The notes below the pieces were generated by a model, which was not told the origin of the DNA, did not search any database, and saw nothing but the letters and a program-made list of their open reading frames with translations. Positions 1 through 8,828 of a DNA stretch of 64,000 bases are shown one piece after another; the first letter of the stretch is position 1, and the number at the start of each line of letters is the position of its first letter. The DNA is taken from contig JAGYKV010000018.1 in NCBI GenBank assembly GCA_018401415.1, positions 214,039-278,038 on the forward strand, in the 5' to 3' direction. Source of the DNA: Candidatus Nanopelagicales bacterium (GTDB lineage: Bacteria > Actinomycetota > Actinomycetes > S36-B12). The position numbers and the translations under genes were made by a program.

Positions 1-137
1 CGGACTTTCAAAAATGAGTAGACTTTTGGTAGTTCATAAGTAATATTCACAAAAACTGTTATTTACCAACACTATTTGGGCGTAAATTCTTCTTTCTGGT
101 TCGCCTATTATTCTCATTTTCGTCACTATTTTTGCTA

Positions 138-160
138 TTTACTACAAATAAACTACAAAA
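138..160. repeat. Putative integrase arm-type sites, left end
   Basis: Two adjacent near-copies, TTTACTACAAA (138-148) and AAACTACAAAA (150-160), lie in an AT-rich stretch upstream of the excisionase/integrase module. The same motif recurs four times at 36795-36869 in the same orientation. Arm-type sites of tyrosine integrases are short direct repeats near both ends of the element, so this fits the left arm. Nothing else was recognised in positions 1-340. Confidence 0.5.
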
Positions 161-344
161 TGCCAAAAAACCGTGGTGCTAATGCGACTTGATGAGCAAC
201 TCAGAGTTCCGTGCCGCCTTGCCTGTGAGCGCTGCTCGTTAGGGCCTCTATTCAACTCGCAGTTGTGCTCTTTCTGCGCATTATTCTAAATAGAATAGAG
301 GTTTAGAGTGTGGATGAACCACATCGTTATTTCACGGGGGAAAA

Positions 345-749
345 ATGAAAAAAGTGATTGGGATTTCGGCTGTTGCCGTCCTTGGCTTTGGGCTCCTGGC
401 TGGGTGTAGTTCCCAGCCGCAGGCTTGTGGAGAGTTGAAAACCGGCTGCCGATGCCTTGATGAGGCGTCTGCGAGCATCAAAGCAAATGAAGGTGATGAT
501 GTTTATTTGAGCGTCTATCGTTCGGCTTTTGATGAACTTGGGCGGATTGCGGGGCAAGTTTCGGATACTTCATCCGCGAGAGAAGAGGGCATTTCTAAGG
601 CTCTTGCCGATTTCTCACTCGGGATGGCTAATCCTGGAAACGAAAGCGCAACTGTGTTGGTCACATTTGCGAACCTTGACATTGAGGAAGTCTGTGGGTT
701 TTCGCTAATGCCCAGTAGCGCTGACGACCAAGAAGACGCAGGCTCGTAG
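345..749 (+). CDS. Small secreted lipoprotein, unknown function
   Basis: A 134-residue protein with a lipoprotein signal peptide: Lys-rich start, hydrophobic core and lipobox LLAGC at about residue 21, giving a predicted lipidated Cys. The mature part contains several further Cys residues (QACGELKTGCRC) and is otherwise mostly helical in composition and acidic toward the end. A GGGGGA ribosome-binding site lies just upstream of the ATG. I do not recognise the family. It lies at the left end of the integrative element, before the excisionase, and is probably element cargo. Confidence 0.7.
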   Translation: MKKVIGISAVAVLGFGLLAGCSSQPQACGELKTGCRCLDEASASIKANEGDDVYLSVYRSAFDELGRIAGQVSDTSSAREEGISKALADFSLGMANPGNESATVLVTFANLDIEEVCGFSLMPSSADDQEDAGS

Positions 750-859
750 AACCAGTTTTCCCCCTATCCCAGCAACTTTGGGTATCTGCTGTGGGCGGGT
801 GATCGCATGGGGGTTGTAACGACTGGCATTTAGAAGACCTCTCGGCACTGTCAAAAACT

Positions 860-1132
860 ATGACAGCTAATAGCGAACACATTGACTTTCTTAACCGTGG
901 CCAGATGGCCGAGATCCTTGGGGTTTCCCGCTGGACGATCGGGGAACTGGCCAAGGCTGAGGGCTTCCCTACGGCTATTGCCCTGGGTCCTCGGACTTTG
1001 CGCTACCGCAAGGACGAGTTCTACGCGTGGTGCGAGGCTCGTCGCGCTGCGGCGAAGCCTGCCCGGGCCAATCACGGACCTGTGGTGCGTGATGAGCCCA
1101 GTCGCTTTCGGGCGGTAGTGGTTGCGGCGTGA
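860..1132 (+). CDS. AlpA-like HTH excisionase / DNA-binding protein
   Basis: A 90-residue protein with a winged helix-turn-helix of the MerR/AlpA excisionase type: FLNRGQMAEILGVSRWTI, then a short turn and the wing segment LRYRKDEFYAWCE. Proteins of this kind bind element DNA and steer integrase toward excision, or repress the element's genes. It precedes the tyrosine integrase by about 80 bp, the usual xis-int order. The basic, Ala-rich C-terminal 25 residues have no recognisable domain. Confidence 0.75.
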   Translation: MTANSEHIDFLNRGQMAEILGVSRWTIGELAKAEGFPTAIALGPRTLRYRKDEFYAWCEARRAAAKPARANHGPVVRDEPSRFRAVVVAA

Positions 1133-1213
1133 GCCTGCAACATTGCCTCCCTCGGGCAAAATGGGGGTGGTGTTTCGGGTGAAGTAGGCGAAAGGGCTGG
1201 ATACGCTTCCCGT

Positions 1214-2446
1214 ATGGGGGAGGTTGAGGCGCGCGTGGATGCTGATGGCGTGCTGCTGGAAGCGGTAAAGGTCGGAAATCTGACTATTTATCCTCCGAGC
1301 CGTTCCCCGTATCACGAAATAAAGTGGGTAGGTCTGAACGGGAAGCGAAAACAAACATCCAAAGGACGCACTTTCGCTCAGGCCAGTGCCGCCGCTGAAA
1401 CCATCCTGGACGAGTTGGAAGCAGGTTCAGAACTACCTGGCTCGCTCGTCACTGTGATGATCACAAGCTATTTAGATGCTGCTCGTGTGCGAAGCCGTGG
1501 CAGAGTTTGGAGTATCAACACGCAGGCCAAGACTGCCTGGCTTCTCAATAAGTATGTGGTGCCGGTTATCGGACATTTGCGGTGTCGGGAACTCACGCAT
1601 AAGGATTTGATAGATGTCATTACTCAGAAGCCAGCCCCGTCGGCAGACACCCAAAAGCGGTTGCGGGGGGAGTTGCGCAGACTTGTTGATGACGGTTATG
1701 AACTTGGCTATCTAAATAAGCCGCCGGCCCAGTTGCTTCGTGGTCTGAAAAAGGCAGGCATTGGTGTGGCGGCTGTCGGTAAGGCGCAGGGTGAAAGGTC
1801 ATCCCTAAAAAGCGTGTCTAAGGCTGACCTACCAAGTGTGGAACAACTCGCAGACCTTGCCTGGGCGATGCGTGATCATTGGCCTGATCCTGATACCGGC
1901 GAACTATTCGTGTATTTCGCTGCGTATTCCGGTTTGAGATTAGGTGAGTTGCTGGGGTTACAGGCGGGTGACTTTGTTGCTAAGAAGCAGCAAGTTGGAG
2001 TGCGCAGGCAGGCACTTTCATCAGGAACGAAAACTACTCTCCCTAAGGGCAACAAGACGCGGGAAGCGAAATACCCGAAAAATACCCCACCGACTGACCG
2101 CTACCCGAACGGGTATCCGCTGGCCGAGAAGATCGCTCAGCGCGTCAAGACATTAGACGGTTCGGCTCTAATGTTCGCGTCAAAGCGTGGTTCATCCTGG
2201 AACCATTCCAATTTCTATGAACGGGCTTGGGCGCCTGCGTATGCGGACGCCAGGTGGCCAGTGGCTAAGGATGACAAGAATGTTTTCACTTTTCACATTC
2301 TTCGTCATTGCGCCGCCGTTTATTGGTTGTGGGATCGTGGGGTTTCAGCCCGTGCCGTGTCTGATGTCTTGGGGCACGGAAGTAGTCAGATAACTCTGGC
2401 GATCTATGGAGAGCGTGGCAGCAGGCTTAGCGAGTTTGACGAGTAG
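1214..2446 (+). CDS. Tyrosine site-specific integrase
   Basis: A 410-residue phage-type integrase. The N-terminal 60 residues resemble an arm-binding region. Residues about 75-180 form the SAM-like core-binding domain. The C-terminal catalytic domain shows the conserved residues: Arg in YSGLRLGELLGL, HxxR in HILRHCAAVYW, the second His in LGHGSSQIT and the nucleophile Tyr in AIYGE near the C-terminus. It should catalyse integration and excision of the surrounding element, most likely at tRNA-Phe, whose 3' half is duplicated at 36986-37035. The start is uncertain because no clear Shine-Dalgarno precedes 1214. Its last 14 codons recur as a remnant at 29643. Confidence 0.92.
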   Translation: MGEVEARVDADGVLLEAVKVGNLTIYPPSRSPYHEIKWVGLNGKRKQTSKGRTFAQASAAAETILDELEAGSELPGSLVTVMITSYLDAARVRSRGRVWSINTQAKTAWLLNKYVVPVIGHLRCRELTHKDLIDVITQKPAPSADTQKRLRGELRRLVDDGYELGYLNKPPAQLLRGLKKAGIGVAAVGKAQGERSSLKSVSKADLPSVEQLADLAWAMRDHWPDPDTGELFVYFAAYSGLRLGELLGLQAGDFVAKKQQVGVRRQALSSGTKTTLPKGNKTREAKYPKNTPPTDRYPNGYPLAEKIAQRVKTLDGSALMFASKRGSSWNHSNFYERAWAPAYADARWPVAKDDKNVFTFHILRHCAAVYWLWDRGVSARAVSDVLGHGSSQITLAIYGERGSRLSEFDE

Positions 2447-2729
2447 CGGCCACTCTTTCGTAAGACTTTTGATCACGACCGCAGCGGTTGCCTAACCTGC
2501 TGCGGTCTGTGATTTTTGTTCGTTCGCGTGAGTGAAAAAGTTTTATCTGCCGATACTGGCACTTTTTGCGTGTCTCGGAACTATCCCAAAAATGTCATAC
2601 AGGTTAGAGATTGTAAATAAGAAAACTGGTCAGATAGAAGACCCAGTAGAGATCATTAGAGGTTTCTTCACGGGCGAACTACGCGACCCTGAGGAGTTCG
2701 CCACGGAACTCGTTTACGAGGTACCTTAC
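2405..2729. repeat. 325-bp direct repeat, left copy
   Basis: This segment holds the integrase 3' end, a terminator hairpin and the first part of a small ORF. It recurs with few substitutions at 29643-29966 in the same orientation. The two copies bracket the GC-rich catabolic block. Divergence between copies is scattered rather than clustered, so the duplication is not very recent. Confidence 0.9.
2477..2517 (+). terminator. Rho-independent terminator after integrase
   Basis: Perfect 9-bp stem GACCGCAGC / GCTGCGGTC (2477-2485 and 2499-2507) with a 13-nt loop, followed by TGTGATTTTTG. It lies about 30 bp after the integrase stop, and the same structure is kept in the second copy at 29715-29745. 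Confidence 0.8.
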
Positions 2730-2762
2730 TATCTCCTCAAGAACTCGCTAATGGGAATGTGA
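2592..2762 (+). CDS. Small protein of the repeated segment, unknown function
   Basis: An ATG-started ORF of 56 residues beginning MSYRLEIVNKKTGQIEDP. An upstream in-frame GTG (2532) would give 76 residues. The paralogous copy at 29830 encodes the same first 28 residues with only minor changes afterwards, so the reading frame has survived divergence. No recognised domain. It resembles small accessory proteins sitting beside integrases. Confidence 0.5.
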   Translation: MSYRLEIVNKKTGQIEDPVEIIRGFFTGELRDPEEFATELVYEVPYYLLKNSLMGM

Positions 2763-2854
2763 ATGGGCGAGTGGGAGCCGTTCACGCTGACATTTAATTC
2801 CTGATCTCACCGGTTCGCACGCGAGTTCTCGTAACGAATTCGGTAACACGCTTT

Positions 2855-3070
2855 TCACCGTCTCTCGCCGTTATCCGGCCCATAAAATCCAACATCGACA
2901 TACACGTAACCACGCCTGCGTTCAGTCCGTCGCGGTTTCGGGGTCACCTTGACGTAATGTGTTCGTCCATACTCTCGCGCGCATTCCGCGCATCTACCCC
3001 AGTGGTCACGCCCCGTCTTCTGTTTACCCGTGACCGCATACTCGTGCCATCTTCTACAGTGTGTCCTCAT
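2855..3070 (-). CDS. Hypothetical small Cys/His-containing basic protein
   Basis: A 71-residue basic ORF with a C...H pattern at the start (MRTHCRRWHEY) and a CAEC pair at about residues 27-30, which could bind zinc in the manner of phage HNH/zinc-finger proteins. The C-terminal half is rich in Arg, Tyr and Gly. There is no close family I can name and the ribosome-binding site is weak. It lies opposite the integrase, next to the truncated TauE copy. It may not be expressed. Confidence 0.35.
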   Translation of the reverse strand: MRTHCRRWHEYAVTGKQKTGRDHWGRCAECAREYGRTHYVKVTPKPRRTERRRGYVYVDVGFYGPDNGERR

Positions 3071-3109
3071 ACTTTAAACAGTGCAGGGCAGAAACCTTTC
3101 TGCAAGTAT

Positions 3110-3705
3110 TTCCGGCTGTCATCAACATGAGTCCCAAGAGCCCTTGAAGAAGTGCATTGGGTGAACGCTGAACAAGTATCACACCTAGCCATGCACCAGC
3201 TAATCCTCCAATCGTGATAACCAGTGCGGGTAACCAGGCAACTTCTTCGGAAAAGGCGTACCTCGCGGCTCCTGCGGCCGGCTGCCATGGCAACCATGGC
3301 CAGGCTGGTGGCCTGCGCCTGTTTCTGTGGGACTCTTCTGGCCAATACTAGGAATGGAACCAGCAGAATTCCACCGCCGACAGCGAATGCGCCTGAGAAA
3401 GCACCCACCCCTGTGCCGATACCAAGATCGGCGGAGGCGCGCCGTTACCCAATCTGCATGTTCGAAACCTAATCCCTCGAGAGTCTGGCGTTGTGGTGGG
3501 TCACCTTTGCGCAATGTGCTGACCATTAGGGTTACGTACCGGTTGATTTGAAGGGGCTTCGCGATTTTCAAATCACCGGTTGGGTTCGCGGGACTGGTCT
3601 AGAATACATATCCCCTCACAAAACTGACCCGCGCTGAGCGCTCCCGGAATGTGGAGACCTCCTGTCTGGAACGCGAAAGCCCAATTGTGGAACGCGCAGT
3701 GAGGG
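3110..3705. repeat. Truncated copy of the TauE gene start and its upstream region
   Basis: About 595 bp closely matching 57702-58300 in the same orientation: the first roughly 115 codons of the TauE/SafE gene, its leader and the TGGAACGC repeat array. Homology stops abruptly within the coding region at about 3110. Confidence 0.88.
3112..3459 (-). pseudogene. TauE/SafE permease fragment
   Basis: The fragment starts at the position equivalent to the ATG of the complete gene at 58050. Conserved stretches such as GAFSGAFAVGGGILLVPFL and WLPALVITIGGLAGAWLG can be read, but in different frames, because of a frameshift near 3285 in a CG-rich run. The C-terminal half of the protein is missing. It cannot make a functional membrane transporter. 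The fragment marks the left edge of the GC-rich block and is evidence for a rearrangement involving the chromosomal locus at 57-58 kb. Confidence 0.85.
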
Positions 3706-4146
3706 GAAGGCTGATTGCTCGCTGGGCAAACCTGCTGAAAGTCAACGAGGCCTATTGATCTTTGAGGTTTTTAGGGTTTAGGCCGAATTTTCAACCGAGG
3801 GTGAACGATCTTTGATTCGGGTTGGCCCCTGGCTGGAAGTTCCTCAGAATCGTGGAGAGTTAGGAGCTTCACTCGGCTATGTATAGGCTCCCAAGCCGTT
3901 GGTCGTGCAGCCTCGGGCATCACCTGGCCCTCGGTTGTTCGGCGATTGAGCGCGAGTGGCTGAACTGAGAGAGCAAGCCTAGATCGAGCAAGAAAACCCT
4001 GCTAAAGACGAAATTTGCGGATTAGGGTTGGGTTCATCAGCAGTCAAGGAGGAGTTTTCAGGAGGTCCCTTTTCTATCCGCATTGCCAGAGGCTGCGCCC
4101 TGGTTAAGGATTGCGGATTGGGGCACGGTCGACCGAGTAGCGCGGC
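3706..4146. other. Intergenic stretch without recognised gene
   Basis: About 440 bp at the transition from the element to the GC-rich catabolic block. I see no convincing ORF, tRNA or repeat here. The short ORFs in it lack coding character. Confidence 0.5.
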
Positions 4147-5188
4147 TCAACTGCTAGTCGGGGGACCGGCAACCGATTCGCGCATGATGAGGCTTGGCGG
4201 GGTACTCACCACGACATCCTCGTGCGAACTTCCACCCAGGACTGACGACAGAACGTCGATGGCTACGCCTCCAAGCTCCTCGAAGGGCATGCGGACGCAG
4301 GTCAGCCGGGGGAGAGTGAATTCGGCGGTCGGCCCATCCTCGAAGGCGATCAGGGAAACGTCGTCAGGCACGCGGAGTCCCGCATCGTGGACGGCACGCA
4401 AGGCGCCCACACTGGCGACAAAGTTCGAGACGAACACGCCTGTCGGGCGTGATCGGGTTGAAAGAAGTGCGGTCATGGCCGCATATCCGCCGGTCGGTGT
4501 GTAGTCGCCTCGCGCGGTCTTCGGACGAGTCAGGCCGAGCGCAGGATGCCGCCTCCCTGAAGCCAGCGAGGCGGCGCACTGCCGTGTCGATGTCCGGAGG
4601 CCCGGAGATGATCCCTATCTTGAGATGGCCCCATTCGGCCAGAGTCTGGGCTGCAAGCGCGGCACCAGCCGCATCGTTGACGGTAACACAAGGGGAGGTA
4701 CCGCGGAGCCTACGGTTGACAAACACGTGCGGCACGTTGTCCGAGAAAAGCCGTGAGGAGACTAAGCGTGTACGTCGCGCTGTGGTAATCAGGAGGCCGT
4801 CAATGCGCTTCTCCTGAACTAGACGTTCGTAGGCGTCCTCGGCGTTGTCGGGCGCGATCTCAGCGAGCAGCAGGGAGTAGCCCAGTTCATTCGCACGCTG
4901 CACTGCACCGCGTACGATGGTTGCATAGACAGGGTTAGTGATGTCCGGCAGCAGAATTCCCAGTGCACCTGACATCTGCAAGCGAAGTCCTCGTGCATAG
5001 ACGTTGGGGCGGTAGCCCAACTGCGTGACTGCGTCCAGAATGCGTTCCCGGGTTTCGGGGCGCACTGTGATGTTCTGACCATTGAGGACCTTGGAAACAG
5101 CGGAGGGGCCCACTCCGGCTAGGTCGGCGACATCTCGGAGTGTGGCGGTCGTGCGCCGCCGCCCTGTCGTGGCCTTGGCTCTCCCCAC
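4147..5188 (-). pseudogene. LacI-family transcriptional regulator, frameshifted
   Basis: The N-terminus has a LacI helix-turn-helix (TLRDVADLAGVGPSAVSKVL) with hinge helix YARGLRL, then a periplasmic-binding-protein-like sugar domain. The frame is lost at about 4540-4548, after GFREAASCARP. The expected continuation (GDYTPTGGYAAMTALL and onward to the end at 4147) lies in another frame. Rejoined, the protein would be about 345 residues, normal for the family. It lies downstream of the E1 genes on the same strand and would be the natural regulator of the operators at 7271-7429, 19881 and 25294. Either a real inactivation or an assembly indel. Confidence 0.85.
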
Positions 5189-5214
5189 CGATGCCTCTTT
5201 CCGTCCGGGCGCCC

Positions 5215-6204
5215 TTAGTAGCGCTTCAACTCCAATGCAGCAGCGACTATATCGTGAACCCCGGGGATGAGAGCCTCCTGGAGTTGAGGCGCCGCTGGCA
5301 TACGAACATCGGGTGTGGCGACCCGTAGGACTGGAGCCTGGACGATGTCCATGGCCTGGGAGGCGACTCGCGCAGCGATCTCGGCACCGAAGCCGCCAGT
5401 GCGGTTTGCCTCGTGGACGATCATGAGCTTGCCTGAGTGCCGTTCGAGCTCCTCGAGGACGAGGGTGAAATCAAGGGGGGCGATCCACCTGAGATCCAGG
5501 ACGCCACATTGCACTCCGCGACTGGTCAGTTCGTCGGCGGCACTGAGGCAGTCGTGGGTGATCCTGCCCCAAGTGACGATCAACAGGTCAGAACCTCGTC
5601 GCCGCAGCCGCCCTCCGCAGACAGTCTCGCGCGGCAAGGAGATGTCGATCGGTCCTTTCATCAGGTACAGCGCGCGCGACTCGATGAGCAGGACTGGGTC
5701 GTCGTCATCAATGGCAGCTCGCGTCATGGCGTAGGCATCGTGCGCCGTGGCGGGCATGCCGACCTTGAGTCCAGGAATGTGGGCGAAGATGGCCTCGAGG
5801 GATTGCGAGTGCTGAGCGCATGACCCGGGAATGGCTCCTTGCTGGGTGCGCACGACCAGCGGCGCTTTCACGCGACCCTCGCTCATGTAGCGGACGTTCG
5901 CTGCCTGATTCACGAGTTGGTCCAGGGCGACGAGTAGGAAGTCCGCCCACATGATCTCGGCGACCGGGCGCAGGCCGCGCTGGCTCGCGCCGACGGCGGC
6001 TCCGAGGATCGCCGACTCGGAGATGGGGGTGTCGAAGACGCGCTCAGGCCCGAACTCCTTCTGCAAGCCTCGCGTCACCCCGAATACGCCTCCGGGGACA
6101 GCCACGTCTTCACCGAAAACGATCACTTCCGGACCTTCGCGCATCGCGTCACGCAGAGCCTCGTTGACGGCGAGTCCGTAGGCGACGTCGCGACCGTCCA
6201 CCAC
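5215..6204 (-). CDS. 2-oxoacid dehydrogenase E1 component, beta subunit
   Basis: A 329-residue transketolase-like pyrimidine-binding plus C-terminal domain protein, typical of the beta subunit of pyruvate, acetoin or branched-chain 2-oxoacid dehydrogenase. Visible family motifs are VIVFGEDVAVPGGVFGVT, DTPISESAILG and AQHSQSLEA (the H-S region near the active site). With the alpha subunit encoded just upstream it would decarboxylate a 2-oxoacid with thiamine diphosphate and pass the acyl group to a lipoyl domain. The GTG start lies inside the 3' end of the alpha ORF. Substrate unknown; the second pair at 22-24 kb is a paralogue. Confidence 0.9.
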   Translation of the reverse strand: MVDGRDVAYGLAVNEALRDAMREGPEVIVFGEDVAVPGGVFGVTRGLQKEFGPERVFDTPISESAILGAAVGASQRGLRPVAEIMWADFLLVALDQLVNQAANVRYMSEGRVKAPLVVRTQQGAIPGSCAQHSQSLEAIFAHIPGLKVGMPATAHDAYAMTRAAIDDDDPVLLIESRALYLMKGPIDISLPRETVCGGRLRRRGSDLLIVTWGRITHDCLSAADELTSRGVQCGVLDLRWIAPLDFTLVLEELERHSGKLMIVHEANRTGGFGAEIAARVASQAMDIVQAPVLRVATPDVRMPAAPQLQEALIPGVHDIVAAALELKRY

Positions 6205-7220
6205 CGGTTCGGCAGCGGACCGGAGTGCGGCCCCCGAGACGTGGAGGACTGGATCATTCTTCGCGGGGGTCGGGACTCCGCCTCGCCTCGCGCCCGAGCC
6301 ACAGCGTCGGCGACCTCCTGCTCGCGGCTATCCAGTTCTGCCGCTGGCATTCCAGCCGCAAGGAGGAGGGTGCGCGATTGAACAAGGGGGTCTTTGTGAT
6401 GGGCAGCCTCTTTGTCCTCCTTCGAACGGTAGTGCTCGATATCGGCGTCGTAGTGCCCGCCCATCCGAGGCACGTGGATCTCAAGGAAGGCCGGGCCTGC
6501 TGCCGATCTGACATGCTCGATCGCGACGTTGGAGGATGCCGCCACCGCCCGAACATCTGCCCCGTCCACGGACCACGAGGCCATTCCGTAAGCGCGAGCG
6601 CGCTCGGTGAGAGACACCGGGACAGTGGCGGAGATCGGTGTCATCTCCGACCATCCGTTGTTCTCGCACACGAATAGGACCGGAAGGTTACGGGCTACCG
6701 CCAGCACGAAGGCCTCGTGTGCGGCCCCTTGATTCGTAGCTCCGTCCCCGAAGCTCACGATGGTGACCTCGTCGCGCCCCAATGTCTTTGCGGCAAGCGC
6801 GACGCCATTGGCGATAGGCAGCCCGGCGGCAACGATCGAGTTCTGGCCCAGGAACCGGGTTCCTGGGGCGGTGAGGTATGCAGAGCCCCCACGAGCCCCA
6901 GTGACTCCACCATCGCGGCCCATGATCTCCGCGAACAGTTCCGCCAGTGAAATACCACACTCTACCGCCCAGCCATGCCCGCGATAGGTCGCCAGGACTG
7001 GGTCGACGTCACTGGCACAGGCCAGGACGCCCACCGGCGCAGACTCCTGTCCGATGCACGGGTGCACTGAGCCGAAGATGGCACCTATGGCGCGCAGCTC
7101 GAGAACTTCCTGCTCGAAGCAGCGAATGCGATACATCCGCAGGTGCAGATCGAGGAGCTCGTCGACCGAGAGGTCGGACTCGATTCCGTTGGGGGGCGTG
7201 GTGGTTGTCGACATTCCCAT
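6123..7220 (-). CDS. 2-oxoacid dehydrogenase E1 component, alpha subunit
   Basis: Contains the thiamine diphosphate motif GDGATNQGAAHEAF...ENN at about residues 155-187 and the family start region RMYRIRCFEQEVLELRAIG. Alpha subunits usually run to about 320-330 residues. Here recognisable sequence ends near residue 310, and the remaining 55 residues read through the beta start in another frame (82-nt overlap). A single indel near 6265 could hide either the true stop or an alpha-beta fusion, since the beta frame is open upstream of its start. It is transcribed divergently from the lyase/ABC operon across a region with LacI-type operators. Confidence 0.85.
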   Translation of the reverse strand: MGMSTTTTPPNGIESDLSVDELLDLHLRMYRIRCFEQEVLELRAIGAIFGSVHPCIGQESAPVGVLACASDVDPVLATYRGHGWAVECGISLAELFAEIMGRDGGVTGARGGSAYLTAPGTRFLGQNSIVAAGLPIANGVALAAKTLGRDEVTIVSFGDGATNQGAAHEAFVLAVARNLPVLFVCENNGWSEMTPISATVPVSLTERARAYGMASWSVDGADVRAVAASSNVAIEHVRSAAGPAFLEIHVPRMGGHYDADIEHYRSKEDKEAAHHKDPLVQSRTLLLAAGMPAAELDSREQEVADAVARARGEAESRPPRRMIQSSTSRGPHSGPLPNRWWTVATSPTDSPSTRLCVTRCAKVRK

Positions 7221-7270
7221 TCCTTGTCACTCGCTCAGTTCTCGCTGATCACTACAAGTAGCGACTTTAG

Positions 7271-7286
7271 TATATCGATTGACTCC
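7271..7286. promoter_or_regulatory. Possible LacI-type operator half-site before E1 alpha
   Basis: TATATCGATTGACTCC keeps the right half (CGATTGACT) of the GGTCAA/TTGACT operators seen elsewhere in the block but has a poor left half. It lies 50 bp upstream of the E1 alpha start, and its complement contains a possible -10 (TATACT). Confidence 0.4.
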
Positions 7287-7379
7287 ATGGCAACCTGTGT
7301 CACTCTCTCCCGCCGTGGGGGCGCGACCGTCTTGCTCCCGGTGACTTGGACGCCGAGGTTACGAATTGATAACGATTGC

Positions 7380-7408
7380 TTGACACTTCCGCGTGTTCCG
7401 ATTACTGT
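7380..7408 (+). promoter_or_regulatory. Sigma70-type promoter of the lyase/ABC operon
   Basis: TTGACA (7380-7385), a 17-bp spacer and TACTGT (7403-7408). The operator at 7411-7429 begins three bases after the -10, so it would cover the transcription start. Confidence 0.65.
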
Positions 7409-7410
7409 CG

Positions 7411-7429
7411 TGGTCAATCGGTTGACTAA
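7411..7429. promoter_or_regulatory. LacI-type operator
   Basis: TGGTCAATCGGTTGACTAA is an imperfect palindrome (GTCAA-TCGG-TTGAC) with a central CG, as typical for LacI/GalR operators. It matches the sites at 19881 and 25294. It is placed at the predicted start of the lyase/ABC transporter transcript and lies in the divergent region shared with the E1 genes. Confidence 0.7.
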
Positions 7430-7441
7430 AAACTTGGAGGG

Positions 7442-8828
7442 GTGTTGTCCGTAGGAGACGTTCCGGGGTTCGTGCTGGCGAGGCCGTTCTCGCTAGACAC
7501 GGTCTTCGCTGACGCTGTCATGGCCGACGTCTTTTCTGAGACCGCTACCGTGCGAGCCTGGTTCGAGGTTGAGGGTGCTCTCGCGCAGTGCCAAGGCGAG
7601 CTCGGACTGATCCCCGCCGAGGTGGCCAGCCGGATCGAACGGGCCGCGCAGACGATCAGTGTCGACCGTGACGCCATTTGGCGCGGCATGCGCACCGTCG
7701 GTTACCCCATCCTCCCTTCCGTCCAGGCCCTCTGCGAAATCCTTGACCCCGTCGACGCCGCGTGGGTCCATTTCGGCGCGACGACGCAGGACATCATGGA
7801 CACGGGCCTAGCGCTGCAGATCAGGGCCGCCATCGCGCGCAACGTCTCGCTGCTGGAGGAACTCGGAGACGCCGTGGAAGTTCTCATCGACCGCTACGGT
7901 GACGCCGTAATGGCGGCACGCACGCACGCCTTGCATGCAGTCCCGACGACGTTCGGTGCGAAACTGGCGGTGTACCTTACGGAGGCGCAAGAGTTACTTA
8001 CAGTCCTTCGTGCCGCTGAACAGGCAGCGTGTGCGGTGTCGCTTTTCGGAGCGGGTGGCACGGCCGCCGGATTCGGAGCCCCTGCCAGTGAACTTCGGGA
8101 CGCGCTCGCGGACCGGCTCGACTCCGGCGCCGCCACGTGTCGTGGCACTCGTCTCGGGTAGGCATCGTTCAGTTCGGATTCGCGTGCGCCCTGGTAGCGC
8201 AGTTGGCGGGTCGGATGGCAACGGAGGTCATCAACCTCAGCAGGACAGAGATAGGCGAACTGAGCGAAGCCAAGGGGCATTTCAGGGGGCGTCCTCGACG
8301 ATGCCGCAGAAGGCGAATCCCATCTCGTGTGAGGCGGCCGTGGGCGCAAGCACCGTCGCCGGCTCTCTACTTCCAGCGCTGCATGCGTCGGCGCAGCCGT
8401 CGCATGAGCGGGCAGCGGGGGAGTGGCACGTCGAGTGGTTCGTCGTACCCGCTCTGGCACTGCAGGCGGCAACCAGCCTCGCTCTCATGGCGGCCGTAAT
8501 GAAGGATCTCGTCGTTGACTGCGACCGGATGCGGGTCAACCTCGAGCATGACGGAGGCCTCATTCTCACCGAAGCGTACATGTTCGCCTACGCGCAGGAT
8601 GTGGGGCGGGAAGAGGCGCACCAGCAACTGTACGCCATGGCTCTGCGAACTCGCGAACACGGAACTACGTTGAGCGAGGAGGTGCGCGCGTCGCTCCCAG
8701 TGCTCGCGAAGCGTTTGGAGCAAGAAGGTCGCTTTCCGCTGAAGCCCGAGGACTACCTGGGTGAGGCCCGCATCGTGGCCGCATTTGCCGTCGACAAGTG
8801 GCGTCAGCGCGAGTCGGCGGGGCCGTGA
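7442..8828 (+). pseudogene. Fumarase/aspartase-superfamily lyase (PcaB/adenylosuccinate lyase-like), two frameshifts
   Basis: Residues 1-230 read normally (FAMILY features: HFGATTQDIMDTGLALQIR, ARTHALHAVPTTFGAKLAVY). The frame then changes near 8140 (SRVGIVQFGFACALVAQLAG) and again near 8285, where the signature SSTMPQKANPISCE appears with the rest of the C-terminal domain. Rejoined, the protein is about 455 residues, the normal size for 3-carboxymuconate cycloisomerase or adenylosuccinate lyase-like enzymes that form or break a C-O or C-N bond beta to a carboxylate. The start is uncertain (GTG 7442, TTG 7445 or GTG 7472). Two indels close together could be decay or sequencing error. Confidence 0.82.
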
